From Pseudomonas laurylsulfatiphila (GTDB taxonomy: Bacteria; Pseudomonadota; Gammaproteobacteria; Pseudomonadales; Pseudomonadaceae): 64,000 nt of DNA. A program made the position numbers and the translations under genes. The stretch is from positions 250,501 through 314,500 of the forward strand of contig NZ_NIRS01000004.1 of NCBI RefSeq assembly GCF_002934665.1, read 5' to 3'. Numbering within the stretch: position 1 is the stretch's first letter; the number at the start of each line of letters is the position of its first letter. Shown piece after piece: positions 20,566 through 29,424 of this stretch. Under the pieces are notes generated by a model. That model made no database searches. It was not told where the DNA came from and saw nothing but the letters and a program-made list of their open reading frames with translations.

Positions 20566-21456
20566 ATGGACCTGGCCAACCTCAATGCTTTTATCGCCAT
20601 TGCCGAGACAGGAAGTTTCTCCGGTGCAGGTGAACGGCTGCACCTGACCCAGCCGGCCATCAGCAAGCGCATCGCCGGACTGGAGCAGCAATTGAAGGTG
20701 CGACTGTTCGATCGCCTGGGTCGTGAAGTGGGCCTGACCGAGGCCGGGCGCGCCCTGCTGCCGCGGGCCTATCAGATTCTCAATGTGCTGGATGATACGC
20801 GCCGCGCCCTGACCAACCTCACCGGCGAAGTGACCGGCCGTCTGACCCTGGCTACCAGTCACCACATCGGACTGCACCGTCTGCCACCCTTATTAAGGGA
20901 GTTCACCCGACGCTACCCGCAAGTGGCGCTGGATATTCAGTTCCTCGATTCGGAAGTGGCCTACGAGGAAATTCTCCATGGCCGCGCCGAACTGGCGGTC
21001 ATCACCCTCGCACCGGAGCCCCACACATTGGTCAAGGCCACACCGGTGTGGGACGACCCGCTGGATTTCGTGGTCGCCCCGGAGCATTCACTGCTCAACA
21101 ACGGCAAGGTCAGCCTGGCGGACATCGCCCGACACCCGGCGGTATTCCCCGGCGGCAACACCTTCACCCACCACATCGTGCAACGGCTGTTTGAAGCCCA
21201 AGGCCTGACGCCTAACATCGCCATGAGTACCAACTACCTGGAAACCATCAAGATGATGGTCTCGATCGGCCTGGCCTGGAGTGTCTTGCCGCGCACCATG
21301 CTCGATGACCAGGTGGCGCGCATACCTTTGCCGGGCATACAGCTCACTCGCCAGCTAGGCTATATCCTGCACACGGAAAGGACGCTGTCGAATGCTGCGC
21401 GGGCCTTCATGGCCCTGCTGGACGCTCAACTCGATCTGCCAGGGACTCAAGGCTAA
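20566..21456 (+). CDS. LysR-family transcriptional regulator
   Basis: The 296-aa regulator has an N-terminal winged HTH (about 3-62, including FSGAGERLHLTQPAISKRIAGLE) and a periplasmic-binding-like effector domain (about 90-292). The ATG at 20566 begins MDLANLNAFIAIAE, the usual LysR N-terminus. Its divergent position next to leuC suggests it controls leuCDB and itself, in response to a pathway intermediate. That is inference from context. Confidence 0.9.
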   Translation: MDLANLNAFIAIAETGSFSGAGERLHLTQPAISKRIAGLEQQLKVRLFDRLGREVGLTEAGRALLPRAYQILNVLDDTRRALTNLTGEVTGRLTLATSHHIGLHRLPPLLREFTRRYPQVALDIQFLDSEVAYEEILHGRAELAVITLAPEPHTLVKATPVWDDPLDFVVAPEHSLLNNGKVSLADIARHPAVFPGGNTFTHHIVQRLFEAQGLTPNIAMSTNYLETIKMMVSIGLAWSVLPRTMLDDQVARIPLPGIQLTRQLGYILHTERTLSNAARAFMALLDAQLDLPGTQG

Positions 21457-21523
21457 CTTGTGCTACTCCTATAGAGCCGCGAATACCTGCAACAAACGCC
21501 CAACACCAGCCCAAGGCTTGCCA

Positions 21524-24500
21524 ATGCCGAAATCTGTAGACCGTATTCCGCCGATGCCGCGTATCCAGGCAATTGATCCGAAAAGCTCCGAACAGAGCTG
21601 GGAAAGCGCCTCGCAATTGCTGGCCGCGCTCAATGGAGCGCGCCTGGGCGCCTGGTATTGGGACATCGAGCGCGGGCAGATCAGCTGGTCCCGGGGTACG
21701 CAGGCGCTGTTCGGCTTCGATCCACGGCAACCGCTGCCCCATGACCTGGAATACCTCGACCTGCTGCCGCCAGAGGATCGTGCCAAAACCGTTCGTGCCT
21801 TTCACGCGGTCATTGGCGGTGCGCCACTGGAGCAGGCCATGCACCACCGCATCCGCTGGCCCGACGGCAGCCTGCACTGGCTGGAAATCAGCGGCAGCCT
21901 GTTGCCGGACAAGCATGGCCGGCCGCGGATGATCGGCGTGATCCGCGAGATTACTCACCAGCGCCAGCGTGAGCAGGCCTTGAGCAGCTCGGAAAAACGC
22001 TTCGCCACCCTGTTTCACCTGTGCCCGAACATGGTTCTGCTGACCCGTCAGGAAGACGGCCTGATTACCGAAGCCAACCAGTATTTCGAAAGCCTGTTCG
22101 GTTGGCCGGTGCAAAACGCGATCGGCCGCACCACCCTGGAACTGGGGCTGTGGGTGCATCCCGAGCAACGGGCCGATCTGGTCAAGGCCACTAAAGCCAA
22201 AGGCGATGTGGTCAGCATGGAAGTGCAGTTCCGCGCCAGCAACGGCCAGATCCATGACGGCATCCTAAGCGCGCAAAAAGTCGAGCTCGAAGGCCAGCCC
22301 TATCTGCTGAGCACCTTCCTCGACACCACCGAACGCAAAGTCGCCGAACATGCCCTCAAGGACAGCCAGGAACGCCTCGACCTGGCCCTGGATTCGGCGC
22401 AACTCGGCACCTGGGACTGGCACATTCCCAGCGGCATGCTCTACGGATCGGCACGGGCCGCCCAACTGCACGGCCTGGAAGCCAAACCCTTTCACGAATC
22501 CTTCGACGAGTTCTTCGAAGGCGTCCCCGGCGAAGAACGCGACACCATGCGCGACGCCTACCGCAGCCTGCGCGAAGGCCCGGCCGGCAACTATCAATTG
22601 ACCTACCGCGTGCAATTGCCCGACGGCAGCTCACGCTACCTGGAAAGCCGCGCCCGCCTCTACCGCGATGACAACGGCGTGCCGGTGCGCATGGCCGGCA
22701 CCTTGCTCGACATCACTGACCAGGTGGAGCGCGAACAACGGCTGGTGGCCTCCGAAGAAAAATTCGCCACGCTGTTCCAGGTCAGCCCCGATCCGATCTG
22801 CGTCACCCACCAGGACAGCGGCCAGTTCATCGAAATCAACTCCAGCTTCACCCAGACCTTCGGCTGGAGCACCGCCGATGTGATCGGCCGCAGCGCCGAC
22901 GAAATCGGCCTGTGGGACGCCTCGGCGAAAAGCCTGCGACGGATCGAACAAGTGATCCGCGAACAAGGCCTGAACAACGTCGCCATTCTCGTCCAGCACA
23001 AGGACGGACAGGCCCTGACCTGCGTGATTTCCAGCCGCCAGATCAGCGTCGGCGACCAGCCCTGCATCGTCACCACGCTGCGCGACATCACCCAGCAACA
23101 ACGCTCGGAAGCGGCGCTCAAGGCCAGTGAAGAGAAATTCGCCAAAGCCTTTCACTCCAGCCCTGACGCCATCACCATCACCGAACGCGACACAGGCCGC
23201 TATCTGGAGGTCAACGACGGTTTCTGCCGCCTGACCGGCTACCGCGCCGAGGAAGTGGTGGGCCGCACGGTGTACCAGGTCGGGATCTGGGCGGAAGAGA
23301 AACAACGCTCGGCGCTGCTGGCCGAATTGCAGATCAAGGGCCGGGTTCATCACCAGGAAATGCTCGGGCGCAACAAGCGCGGCGAACTGCTCACCGTCGA
23401 AGTCTCGGTGGAGCCGATCACCCTCAACGAAACCGCCTGCCTGCTGTTGACCGCGCGGGACGTGAGCCTGCTGAAAAACGCCGAAGCGCAGATTCGCCAC
23501 CTGGCCTACCACGACCCACTGACCAACTTGCCCAACCGTGCCTTGCTGATGGACCGCCTGAGCCAGCAGATCGCCCTGCTCAAACGGCATAACCTGCGCG
23601 GTGCGCTGATGTTCCTCGACCTCGACCACTTCAAGCACATCAACGACTCCCTAGGGCACCCCGTAGGCGATACCGTGCTGAAAATCATCACCGCGCGCCT
23701 GGAGGCCAGCGTGCGCATGGAGGACACTGTTGCGCGCCTGGGGGGCGACGAATTCGTGGTGCTGCTCAGCGGTCTCGAAGGTTCGCGCAGCGAGGTCAGC
23801 GATCAGGTTCGCGAACTGGCCGACACCATCCGCGAACTGCTGTCCGAACCGATGTTCCTCGACGGCCAGCGCCTGCAAGTGACGCCAAGCATCGGCATTG
23901 CGCTGATCCCCGATCACGGCTCGACCCCGACCGACCTGCTCAAGCGCGCCGACATCGCGCTCTATCGCGCCAAGGACTCGGGGCGCAATACCGCGCAGAT
24001 GTACCACAACACCATGCAGAAGGCCGCGAGCGAACGCCTGCGCATGGAAACCGACTTGCGCCTGGCCCTGTCCCGGGGCGAGTTTCGCGTGCATTACCAA
24101 CCCCAGGTCGACGCCCGGGGCGACCGCATCGTCGGCGCCGAGGCCCTGGTACGCTGGAATCACCCGGAACTCGGCGCGCAGTCACCCACCGAGTTCATCA
24201 AGGTGCTGGAAGACAGCGGACTGATCCTGGAGGTCGGCACCTGGATCCTCGACGAAGCCTGCCAGGCCTTCAAGCAACTGATCGACCGAGGCCTGGTGAA
24301 CCCGTACAAATTCAGCCTGTGTGTGAACATCAGCCCGCGCCAGTTCCGCCAGAACGATTTCGTTGAACGCGTTGAGAACAGCCTCGCCACTTATGGGCTG
24401 CCTTGCACCTTGCTGAAGCTGGAAATCACCGAAGGCATCGTGATCCAGAACCTGGAAGACACCATCAGCAAAATGCGCCGCCTGAAAAAACTCGGTGTGA

Positions 24501-24802
24501 GCTTCGCCATGGACGACTTCGGCACCGGCTATTCCTCGCTGACCTACCTCAAGCGTCTGCCGGTCGACACCCTGAAAATCGACCAGTCGTTCATCCGCGA
24601 CGCCACCAGCGACCCGAACGACGCCGAGATCATCCGCGCCATCGTCGCCATGGCCCGCAGCCTGGACTTGAAAGTGATTGCCGAAGGGGTGGAAACAGCG
24701 GAGCAGCTTGAGTTCCTGCAAGGGCTGGAATGTCACTTCTACCAAGGGTATTTGCACAGCCCGCCACTGCCGGTGGAAGAATTTCAAAAACTCCTGAAGT
24801 GA
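21524..24802 (+). CDS. Multi-PAS GGDEF-EAL cyclic-di-GMP protein
   Basis: The 1092-aa cytoplasmic protein has no transmembrane segment. Five PAS-like modules can be followed at about 30-150, 160-285, 290-410, 415-535 and 540-655, the first and third starting with the LGAWYWDI / LGTWDWHI pattern. A GGDEF domain follows (about 660-825). It has an intact active site (LGGDEFVV) and an inhibitory I-site RMED five residues before it. The EAL domain (about 835-1085) keeps EALVRW, EITEG, DDFGTGYSSL, KIDQSFI and AEGVET. Both synthesis and breakdown of c-di-GMP are therefore possible. The start at MPKSVDRIPP is chosen because the upstream frame overlaps the LysR gene. Confidence 0.92.
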   Translation: MPKSVDRIPPMPRIQAIDPKSSEQSWESASQLLAALNGARLGAWYWDIERGQISWSRGTQALFGFDPRQPLPHDLEYLDLLPPEDRAKTVRAFHAVIGGAPLEQAMHHRIRWPDGSLHWLEISGSLLPDKHGRPRMIGVIREITHQRQREQALSSSEKRFATLFHLCPNMVLLTRQEDGLITEANQYFESLFGWPVQNAIGRTTLELGLWVHPEQRADLVKATKAKGDVVSMEVQFRASNGQIHDGILSAQKVELEGQPYLLSTFLDTTERKVAEHALKDSQERLDLALDSAQLGTWDWHIPSGMLYGSARAAQLHGLEAKPFHESFDEFFEGVPGEERDTMRDAYRSLREGPAGNYQLTYRVQLPDGSSRYLESRARLYRDDNGVPVRMAGTLLDITDQVEREQRLVASEEKFATLFQVSPDPICVTHQDSGQFIEINSSFTQTFGWSTADVIGRSADEIGLWDASAKSLRRIEQVIREQGLNNVAILVQHKDGQALTCVISSRQISVGDQPCIVTTLRDITQQQRSEAALKASEEKFAKAFHSSPDAITITERDTGRYLEVNDGFCRLTGYRAEEVVGRTVYQVGIWAEEKQRSALLAELQIKGRVHHQEMLGRNKRGELLTVEVSVEPITLNETACLLLTARDVSLLKNAEAQIRHLAYHDPLTNLPNRALLMDRLSQQIALLKRHNLRGALMFLDLDHFKHINDSLGHPVGDTVLKIITARLEASVRMEDTVARLGGDEFVVLLSGLEGSRSEVSDQVRELADTIRELLSEPMFLDGQRLQVTPSIGIALIPDHGSTPTDLLKRADIALYRAKDSGRNTAQMYHNTMQKAASERLRMETDLRLALSRGEFRVHYQPQVDARGDRIVGAEALVRWNHPELGAQSPTEFIKVLEDSGLILEVGTWILDEACQAFKQLIDRGLVNPYKFSLCVNISPRQFRQNDFVERVENSLATYGLPCTLLKLEITEGIVIQNLEDTISKMRRLKKLGVSFAMDDFGTGYSSLTYLKRLPVDTLKIDQSFIRDATSDPNDAEIIRAIVAMARSLDLKVIAEGVETAEQLEFLQGLECHFYQGYLHSPPLPVEEFQKLLK

Positions 24803-24810
24803 CGCGAACC

Positions 24811-24847
24811 CTGTAGGAGCTGCCGCAGGCTGCGGCAGCTCCTACAG
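24811..24847. repeat. Short palindrome of the CTGTAGGAGCTGCC family
   Basis: CTGTAGGAGCTGCCGCAGGC reads into its own reverse complement, with 18-base arms and almost no loop. It stands directly after the GGDEF-EAL stop and before the terminator. Confidence 0.85.
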
Positions 24848-24852
24848 GGCAC

Positions 24853-24882
24853 AAAAAAGGGCGCCAATGGCGCCCTTTTTTT
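24853..24882. terminator. Bidirectional terminator
   Basis: AAAGGGCGCC / GGCGCCCTTT with a 3-base loop is flanked by A and T runs on the two sides. It serves the GGDEF-EAL gene on the plus strand and the sHSP gene on the minus strand. Confidence 0.9.
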
Positions 24883-24892
24883 ATTCCCGGAC

Positions 24893-25339
24893 TCAGTGTT
24901 GCAGAGCCGGTTTTTGCGCCCCGTTGATCGGGATGCGCTTGGCTTTCGCCTCTTCCGGAATCACCCGAAGCAGGTCGATGCTCAACAGACCGTTGCTCAG
25001 GCCGGCAGCCTTGATCTCGATGTGGTCCGCCAGACGGAAGGACAGCTTGAACGCACGTTGCGCAATGCCCTGATACAGATAAGTGACGTCTTCGTTTGCG
25101 TCGCGTTTACCGCCACTGATGGTCAGCACACCCTTCTCGACTTCGAGCTCCAGGTCTTCTTCCTGGAAACCAGCCGCTGCGATGACAATACGGTATTGGT
25201 CGTCGCCATGTTTTTCCACGTTATAGGGTGGATAGCTGCTGCCTGGCTCATTGCGCAGGGCGGTTTCGAACAGGTCGTTGAAACGGTCGAAACCTACCGA
25301 GGAACGGAACAGTGGAGCCATGGAAAATGTAGTAGCCAT
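24893..25339 (-). CDS. ibpA: Small heat-shock protein, IbpA type
   Basis: The 148-aa alpha-crystallin-domain protein begins MATTFSMAPLFRSSVGFDRF and has the NDLF segment. The alpha-crystallin domain (about 35-130) includes EKGVLTISGGKRD and the AFKLSFRLADHIE strand. The C-terminal tail contains the I-x-I type IPING. IbpA binds unfolding proteins and hands them to DnaK/ClpB. A sigma32-type promoter and a ROSE-like leader lie upstream, so both transcription and translation should respond to heat. Confidence 0.93.
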   Translation of the reverse strand: MATTFSMAPLFRSSVGFDRFNDLFETALRNEPGSSYPPYNVEKHGDDQYRIVIAAAGFQEEDLELEVEKGVLTISGGKRDANEDVTYLYQGIAQRAFKLSFRLADHIEIKAAGLSNGLLSIDLLRVIPEEAKAKRIPINGAQKPALQH

Positions 25340-25405
25340 GATTCAAATCTCCTGAAAACAATCAGCAAGGTTTTTTGTCTCCGCGACCCGAATTCGGCAT
25401 CGCGT
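25340..25405 (-). ncRNA. ROSE-like RNA thermometer in the ibpA leader
   Basis: The minus-strand leader has an upstream hairpin (CGCGA-GCCGAATTCGG-TCGCG region). A second hairpin pairs CTTGCTGA with TCAGGAG, covering the AGGAG ribosome-binding site. The bulged G in TTGCT opposite AGGA is the hallmark of ROSE elements. Fold predicted by eye. Confidence 0.75.
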
Positions 25406-25411
25406 AACCCT

Positions 25412-25440
25412 TAGATAGGGACCGCTGATTGCATTTCAAG
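25412..25440 (-). promoter_or_regulatory. sigma32 (RpoH) promoter of ibpA
   Basis: On the minus strand CTTGAAA (-35) and CCTATCTA (-10) are separated by 14 bases, close to the heat-shock consensus CTTGAAA-N11-16-CCCCATNT. The start would fall about 65 bases before the ibpA ATG. Confidence 0.8.
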
Positions 25441-25471
25441 AGCTTATTTTCTGCTTTTTTTTAAAAGAGCT

Positions 25472-26431
25472 TCAGGCGGCTTCAGCCACCGGCAGCCCCA
25501 ACAAGCGCGAGACGTTATCCAGTTCGGTCTCACGACGCAGGACGGTGAACAGCTCTACCGCCTCGGGATAATTGCGGGTCAGCATCGCCAGCCATTGCTT
25601 CAGGCGACCCGGCGATTGGCGTGGCGTCATCTGCGCCTTGGCCTGCTGCCAGAAGTCCTGGATCAGCGGCAGCAGCTCGTTCCAGGTCATCTCCACGACC
25701 TCTTCACCGGCCCGGGCAGCGGCGATCTGCTTCGCCAGATCGGGGCGCGAAACCAGGCCGCGACCGAGCATGATGTCTTCCACGCCACTGATCTCGCGGC
25801 AACGACGCCAGTCTTCGACGCTCCAGATATCACCATTGGCGAACACCGGCACCTTGACCACGTCCTGCACCCGCGGAATCCACTCCCAATGCGCCGGCGG
25901 CTTGTAGCCATCGACCTTGGTCCGCGCGTGCACCACGATGTGTTCCGCACCGCCTTCGGCCAGGGCCGTGGCACACACCAGCGAACCGTCCGGGCTGTCG
26001 AAGCCCAGGCGCATCTTGGCGGTGACCGGAATGTGCGCAGGGACGGCACGACGGACGTGCTCGACGATCTGGTTGAGCAGCTCGGGTTCCTTGAGCAGGA
26101 CCGCGCCACCACGGGATTTGTTGACGGTCTTGGCCGGGCAGCCGAAGTTCAGGTCGATCACTTCGGAACCCAGCTCGCAAGCCAGCGCGGCATTTTCCGC
26201 CAGGCACACCGGATCGGAACCGAGCAGTTGCACACGCAGCGGCACGCCGGAGGCCGTCCGGGCACCGTTGAGCAGCTCCGGGCCGAACTTGTGGAAATAG
26301 GCAGGCGTCAGCAACTGGTCGTTGACCCGAATGAACTCGGTCACGCACCAGTCAATACCACCCACGCGGGTCAGCACATCGCGCAGGATGTCGTCGACCA
26401 ACCCCTCCATGGGCGCCAAAGCAATTTGCAT
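25472..26431 (-). CDS. dusC: tRNA-dihydrouridine(16) synthase
   Basis: The 319-aa flavoenzyme reduces U16 in the tRNA D-loop. It has the FMN-binding N-terminus [10 protein letters not shown], and the catalytic cysteine is in [15 protein letters not shown] (about residue 98-99). The phosphate-binding segments ANGDIWS and IMLGRGL are present. The pattern of [13 protein letters not shown] and CVTEFIRV follows DusC rather than DusA or DusB. I prefer the ATG at 26431; a GTG three codons upstream is possible. Confidence 0.9.
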   Translation of the reverse strand: MQIALAPMEGLVDDILRDVLTRVGGIDWCVTEFIRVNDQLLTPAYFHKFGPELLNGARTASGVPLRVQLLGSDPVCLAENAALACELGSEVIDLNFGCPAKTVNKSRGGAVLLKEPELLNQIVEHVRRAVPAHIPVTAKMRLGFDSPDGSLVCATALAEGGAEHIVVHARTKVDGYKPPAHWEWIPRVQDVVKVPVFANGDIWSVEDWRRCREISGVEDIMLGRGLVSRPDLAKQIAAARAGEEVVEMTWNELLPLIQDFWQQAKAQMTPRQSPGRLKQWLAMLTRNYPEAVELFTVLRRETELDNVSRLLGLPVAEAA

Positions 26432-26499
26432 GAAAAACACACTCGAGGAAAAACGTGCGGCAGTTTACTGGGTTTCAGTCATGAAAAGGTAAACCCCTG

Positions 26500-26579
26500 T
26501 GTAGGAGCTGCCGAAGGCTGCGATCTTTTGATCTTGATTTTTTAAGATCAAAAGATCGCAGCCTTCGGCAGCTCCTACA
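26500..26579. repeat. 80-bp palindromic element (REPIN-like), copy 1
   Basis: TGTAGGAGCTGCCGAAGGCT starts an almost perfect 80-bp palindrome. It is the exact reverse complement of the element at 33781-33860, including the asymmetric A/T-rich centre. Confidence 0.92.
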
Positions 26580-26588
26580 AAGATTGTG

Positions 26589-27026
26589 TCAGGCTGGGGT
26601 GAGTAGCGCCGGGCCATAGCCTTCGATGAACTCCGTCGGCATGCGCTTGGGTTTGCCGGTGGACAGCTCAATGCAGACGAACGTGGTTTGCGCGCGCAGC
26701 AACGTTGCATTGTCGCTGGGGCGGATCAGCTGGAAGTGCCGGGTCATCTTCAGGCGCTGGTCCCAATCGACGATCCAGGTCGCCAATTGCAGCTCATCGC
26801 CTTCATAGGCCGCTGCCAGGTAATCGATCTCGTGGCGCACCACCGCCATCGCCCGGTCCAGCCGCCGGTATTCGACCAGATCCAGGCCAAGGCGTTGGGA
26901 GTGGCGCCAGGCGCAGCGCTCGAGCCAGGTCACGTAGACCGCGTTGTTCGCGTGTCCCAGCCCGTCAATGTCCTCGGCGTCCACTTGCAGATCAATGATA
27001 AATGGCGTTTCCCGATCCCAGCCCAT
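26589..27026 (-). CDS. Hotdog-fold acyl-CoA thioesterase (YbgC/FadM type)
   Basis: The 145-aa 4-hydroxybenzoyl-CoA thioesterase-like protein has the hotdog signature D-I-D-G-L-G-H-A-N-N-A-V-Y (about 18-30); its catalytic Asp and HANNAVYVTWLE helix are intact. The length is normal for the family. The substrate is unknown; short- or medium-chain acyl-CoA is likely from the family. A 48-base gap separates it from the hydrolase gene upstream on the same strand. Confidence 0.85.
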   Translation of the reverse strand: MGWDRETPFIIDLQVDAEDIDGLGHANNAVYVTWLERCAWRHSQRLGLDLVEYRRLDRAMAVVRHEIDYLAAAYEGDELQLATWIVDWDQRLKMTRHFQLIRPSDNATLLRAQTTFVCIELSTGKPKRMPTEFIEGYGPALLTPA

Positions 27027-27074
27027 GCCCCACTCCCGGTCAGATGATTTCGACCGGGGCAGTGTAACGGAAGC

Positions 27075-27908
27075 TCAAGCGGATTGGCGTGATTGCAGAC
27101 TGCGACCGGCCAGCAGTGATAACACGCCATCAATCACTCGGGGGTCGGCCAATACGCGCTGATGACCACCCTCCTTCAAGCGCAGCAGGCGACTGTCGAA
27201 CCACGCTTCGTGGATCAACTCCGACTCGTTGACCGGGACGAAGTCATCATCTTCGGCGTGAACGATCAGGCCGGGCATATCGAGTTGATAGTGCGCGACA
27301 TCCAGCATCGCGGCGCGCATGCCGACATCATTCTCCACCTGGCGAATGAACGCCGAGCGAGCCTTCGGCGGCAGCCCCACATAACGGGCGAAACCACGCA
27401 GTACGCCGAGAATCCGCGCCGGAGCGGCAATGCTCACCAGGGTTTCTGTGCGCAACCCCAACTGGACCGCGAGCATGGCACTGGCGCCACCCATGGAGTG
27501 GCCGATGACCGCTTGCAGCGGGGGCAATTCGGAAGCGGCTTCAAGCATGGCGCGAGCAAACAGCACCACATTCGCCTCCCTGCCCGGTGAGCGGCCGTGG
27601 GCCGGACCATCCAGGGCGACAACCGAGTAACCGGCATCGACCAGCGCAGTGATGAGGCTGGCAAACTGCGTCGGCCGACCTTCCCAGCCGTGCATCAGCA
27701 GCACGGCCGGCCCCTGCCCCCAACGCAACGCCGACAGGCCAAACCGCAGGGTAATGCGCTCGGATCGCGCCAACAGCGGCAGTTCCCAGTCACGGGGCGG
27801 CAGGTCCCGCGGAGTCATGAAGGCCAGTCGCATTTTGCTCGCGACCAGTTTCGGGGCAAACCAGCCCAAGGTGCCATTAACGCCACGAACCCACTTTAAC
27901 GCGCTCAT
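27075..27908 (-). CDS. Alpha/beta hydrolase
   Basis: The 277-aa alpha/beta-fold hydrolase has the oxyanion segment LLMHGWEG (about 71-78) and the nucleophile elbow GHSMGG (about 139-144). The acid lies in HAEDDDFVP and the histidine in KEGGHQRVL. It starts with a good GAGGAG site 9 bases upstream and follows the TetR gene by 30 bases, so the two probably form one operon. The substrate cannot be predicted. Confidence 0.85.
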   Translation of the reverse strand: MSALKWVRGVNGTLGWFAPKLVASKMRLAFMTPRDLPPRDWELPLLARSERITLRFGLSALRWGQGPAVLLMHGWEGRPTQFASLITALVDAGYSVVALDGPAHGRSPGREANVVLFARAMLEAASELPPLQAVIGHSMGGASAMLAVQLGLRTETLVSIAAPARILGVLRGFARYVGLPPKARSAFIRQVENDVGMRAAMLDVAHYQLDMPGLIVHAEDDDFVPVNESELIHEAWFDSRLLRLKEGGHQRVLADPRVIDGVLSLLAGRSLQSRQSA

Positions 27909-27938
27909 CGCATTCTCCTCAGGCCGCAGCCTTCAGGG

Positions 27939-28478
27939 TCAACGCACTGCCGATTTGGCGGCGCGCAGTAATCGATCGGACAACTCTCCCGGCCCCAGCG
28001 CCCGCGCCAGAGCCAGCCCACCCACCATCAAGGCCATATCGGCCAGGGCTTTTTCGGTTTCTTCCGGACTGGCCGCCAATTGCGCGACCATCAATTCCAC
28101 ATGCTCATTCAGGGCGACACGAAACGCTTCCGGCAGCCGCCCCAGTTCGCCGACCGATGCCGGGATCGGACAGGCTGATTCGGAGGAGTCACGGTGTTTG
28201 CGCGACAGATAGAACGCAGCCACCAGCGCGCGGCGCTCTTCACCGGTCAACTCCGCGTCCATGTCGGCAATCAGGTCGCGGCGGTGACCGAGCAATTGCT
28301 TGAACGCCTCGAGCATCATCGCGTCCTTGCTTTCGAAGTGGGCGTAGAAGCCACCGACCGTCAGGCCCGCCGCCCCCATCACTTCGCCCACACTGGGCTC
28401 GGCCGGGCCACGCTGAATCAGCGCTGCGCTGGCAGCCTTGAGGATGCGTTCGCGGGTTTGAGCTTTTTTATCGTTCAT
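27939..28478 (-). CDS. TetR-family transcriptional regulator
   Basis: The 179-aa regulator has an N-terminal HTH (about 9-55, with SVGEVMGAAGLTVGGFYAHFESKDAM) and a variable ligand-binding C-terminus. It is the first gene of a two-gene unit with the alpha/beta hydrolase. A dyad in its own promoter region at 28498-28513 is a candidate autoregulatory site. Confidence 0.88.
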   Translation of the reverse strand: MNDKKAQTRERILKAASAALIQRGPAEPSVGEVMGAAGLTVGGFYAHFESKDAMMLEAFKQLLGHRRDLIADMDAELTGEERRALVAAFYLSRKHRDSSESACPIPASVGELGRLPEAFRVALNEHVELMVAQLAASPEETEKALADMALMVGGLALARALGPGELSDRLLRAAKSAVR

Positions 28479-28497
28479 CGTTGCCTCCGAATATTAC

Positions 28498-28513
28498 GAA
28501 TGAAATATTATTC
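28498..28513. promoter_or_regulatory. Candidate TetR operator
   Basis: GAATGAAATATTATTC is an imperfect 16-bp dyad in an A/T-rich stretch 20 bases upstream of the TetR start codon. The position fits autorepression. Confidence 0.4.
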
Positions 28514-28603
28514 TCATAATAAATTTTAGCAAGTCAAGGGCGTGACCGCTGGTCTGAAGAACAGTTTTTTTGGAAATGGAGGAATTTGGCCAAACGCCAG
28601 ACA

Positions 28604-28637
28604 AACAAAAGGGCCATTCAATAATTGAATGACCCTT
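28604..28637 (-). terminator. Terminator of tRNA-Ala/Glu operon
   Basis: The minus strand has AGGGTCATTCAAT / ATTGAATGGCCCT, a 13-bp stem with one G-U, followed by TTTTG, shortly after the last tRNA-Glu. Confidence 0.85.
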
Positions 28638-28662
28638 ATAAATCCCGCAGAGCGGGTAATCG

Positions 28663-28738
28663 TGGCGTCCCCTAGGGGACTCGAACCCCTGTTACCGCCG
28701 TGAAAGGGCGGTGTCCTAGGCCACTAGACGAAGGGGAC
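28663..28738 (-). tRNA. tRNA-Glu (anticodon TTC)
   Basis: The 76-nt gene on the minus strand has acceptor GTCCCCT / AGGGGAC, a G discriminator and encoded CCA. The anticodon loop reads CCTTTCACG (TTC). Last of four tRNAs in the order Ala-Glu-Ala-Glu. Confidence 0.96.
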
Positions 28739-28818
28739 ACAAACCCTTCTATACAACTGATCAGTGCTGAGAGCTGATCGATTCAAGGCCGGTGTGGCCA
28801 GACCTTGAACTGTAAAAT

Positions 28819-28894
28819 TGGTGGAGCTAAGCGGGATCGAACCGCTGACCTCCTGCATGCCATGCAGGCGCTCTCCCAGCTGAGCTATAGCCCC
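28819..28894 (-). tRNA. tRNA-Ala (anticodon GGC)
   Basis: The 76-nt gene on the minus strand begins GGGGCTATAGCTCAGC and ends TAGCTCCACCA. The anticodon loop reads ATGGCAT (GGC). It differs from the copy at 29103-29178 by compensating changes in the anticodon stem and T stem. Confidence 0.96.
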
Positions 28895-28947
28895 GGATTT
28901 TTCGCCTCGCGGCGGAGCGACATCTTGCAACATCGCTTCTGTAAAAC

Positions 28948-29023
28948 TGGCGTCCCCTAGGGGACTCGAACCCCTGTTACCGCCGTGAAAGGGCGGTGTC
29001 CTAGGCCACTAGACGAAGGGGAC
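28948..29023 (-). tRNA. tRNA-Glu (anticodon TTC)
   Basis: This is a second tRNA-Glu, the same as the one at 28663-28738 across the whole gene. It lies between the two tRNA-Ala genes. Confidence 0.96.
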
Positions 29024-29102
29024 GCAAACCCTTCCATACAACTGATCAACGCTGAGTGTTGATCGCTTCAAGGCCGGTGTGGCCAGGCCTTGAAGTGTAA
29101 AT

Positions 29103-29178
<76 letters not shown>

Positions 29179-29211
29179 TCATCGTTGATGTCATCGCTGA
29201 GGACGGGGCGA

Positions 29212-29240
29212 ATCTTAAGGGCGTATCGAAAGCCTGTCAA
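29212..29240 (-). promoter_or_regulatory. sigma70 promoter of tRNA-Ala-Glu operon
   Basis: On the minus strand TTGACA and TAAGAT are exactly 17 bases apart, with a G+C-rich stretch (TCGCCCCG) after the -10 and an A/T-rich upstream tract that could act as an UP element. Confidence 0.85.
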
Positions 29241-29336
29241 ACTTATTTTTGAAATTTTTCAAAATTTTTTGTCGGCATAACAATCACTTACCGCCCTCCC
29301 CCCGGAAATTCGGGAGCTTTACACGCAACACAGACC

Positions 29337-29409
29337 TGTAGGAGCTGCCGAAGGCTGCGATCTTTCGACGTTGGCCTTTAAAAGATCGCAGCCTTCGGCA
29401 GCTCCTACA
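29337..29409. repeat. Palindromic element of the GTAGGAGCTGCCGAAGG family
   Basis: The 73-bp element has long inverted arms as in the 26500 and 33781 copies, but a different, asymmetric centre. It lies 15 bases after the gltX stop and may act as its transcript end. Confidence 0.88.
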
Positions 29410-29424
29410 GGGAATCAGGAGCGT

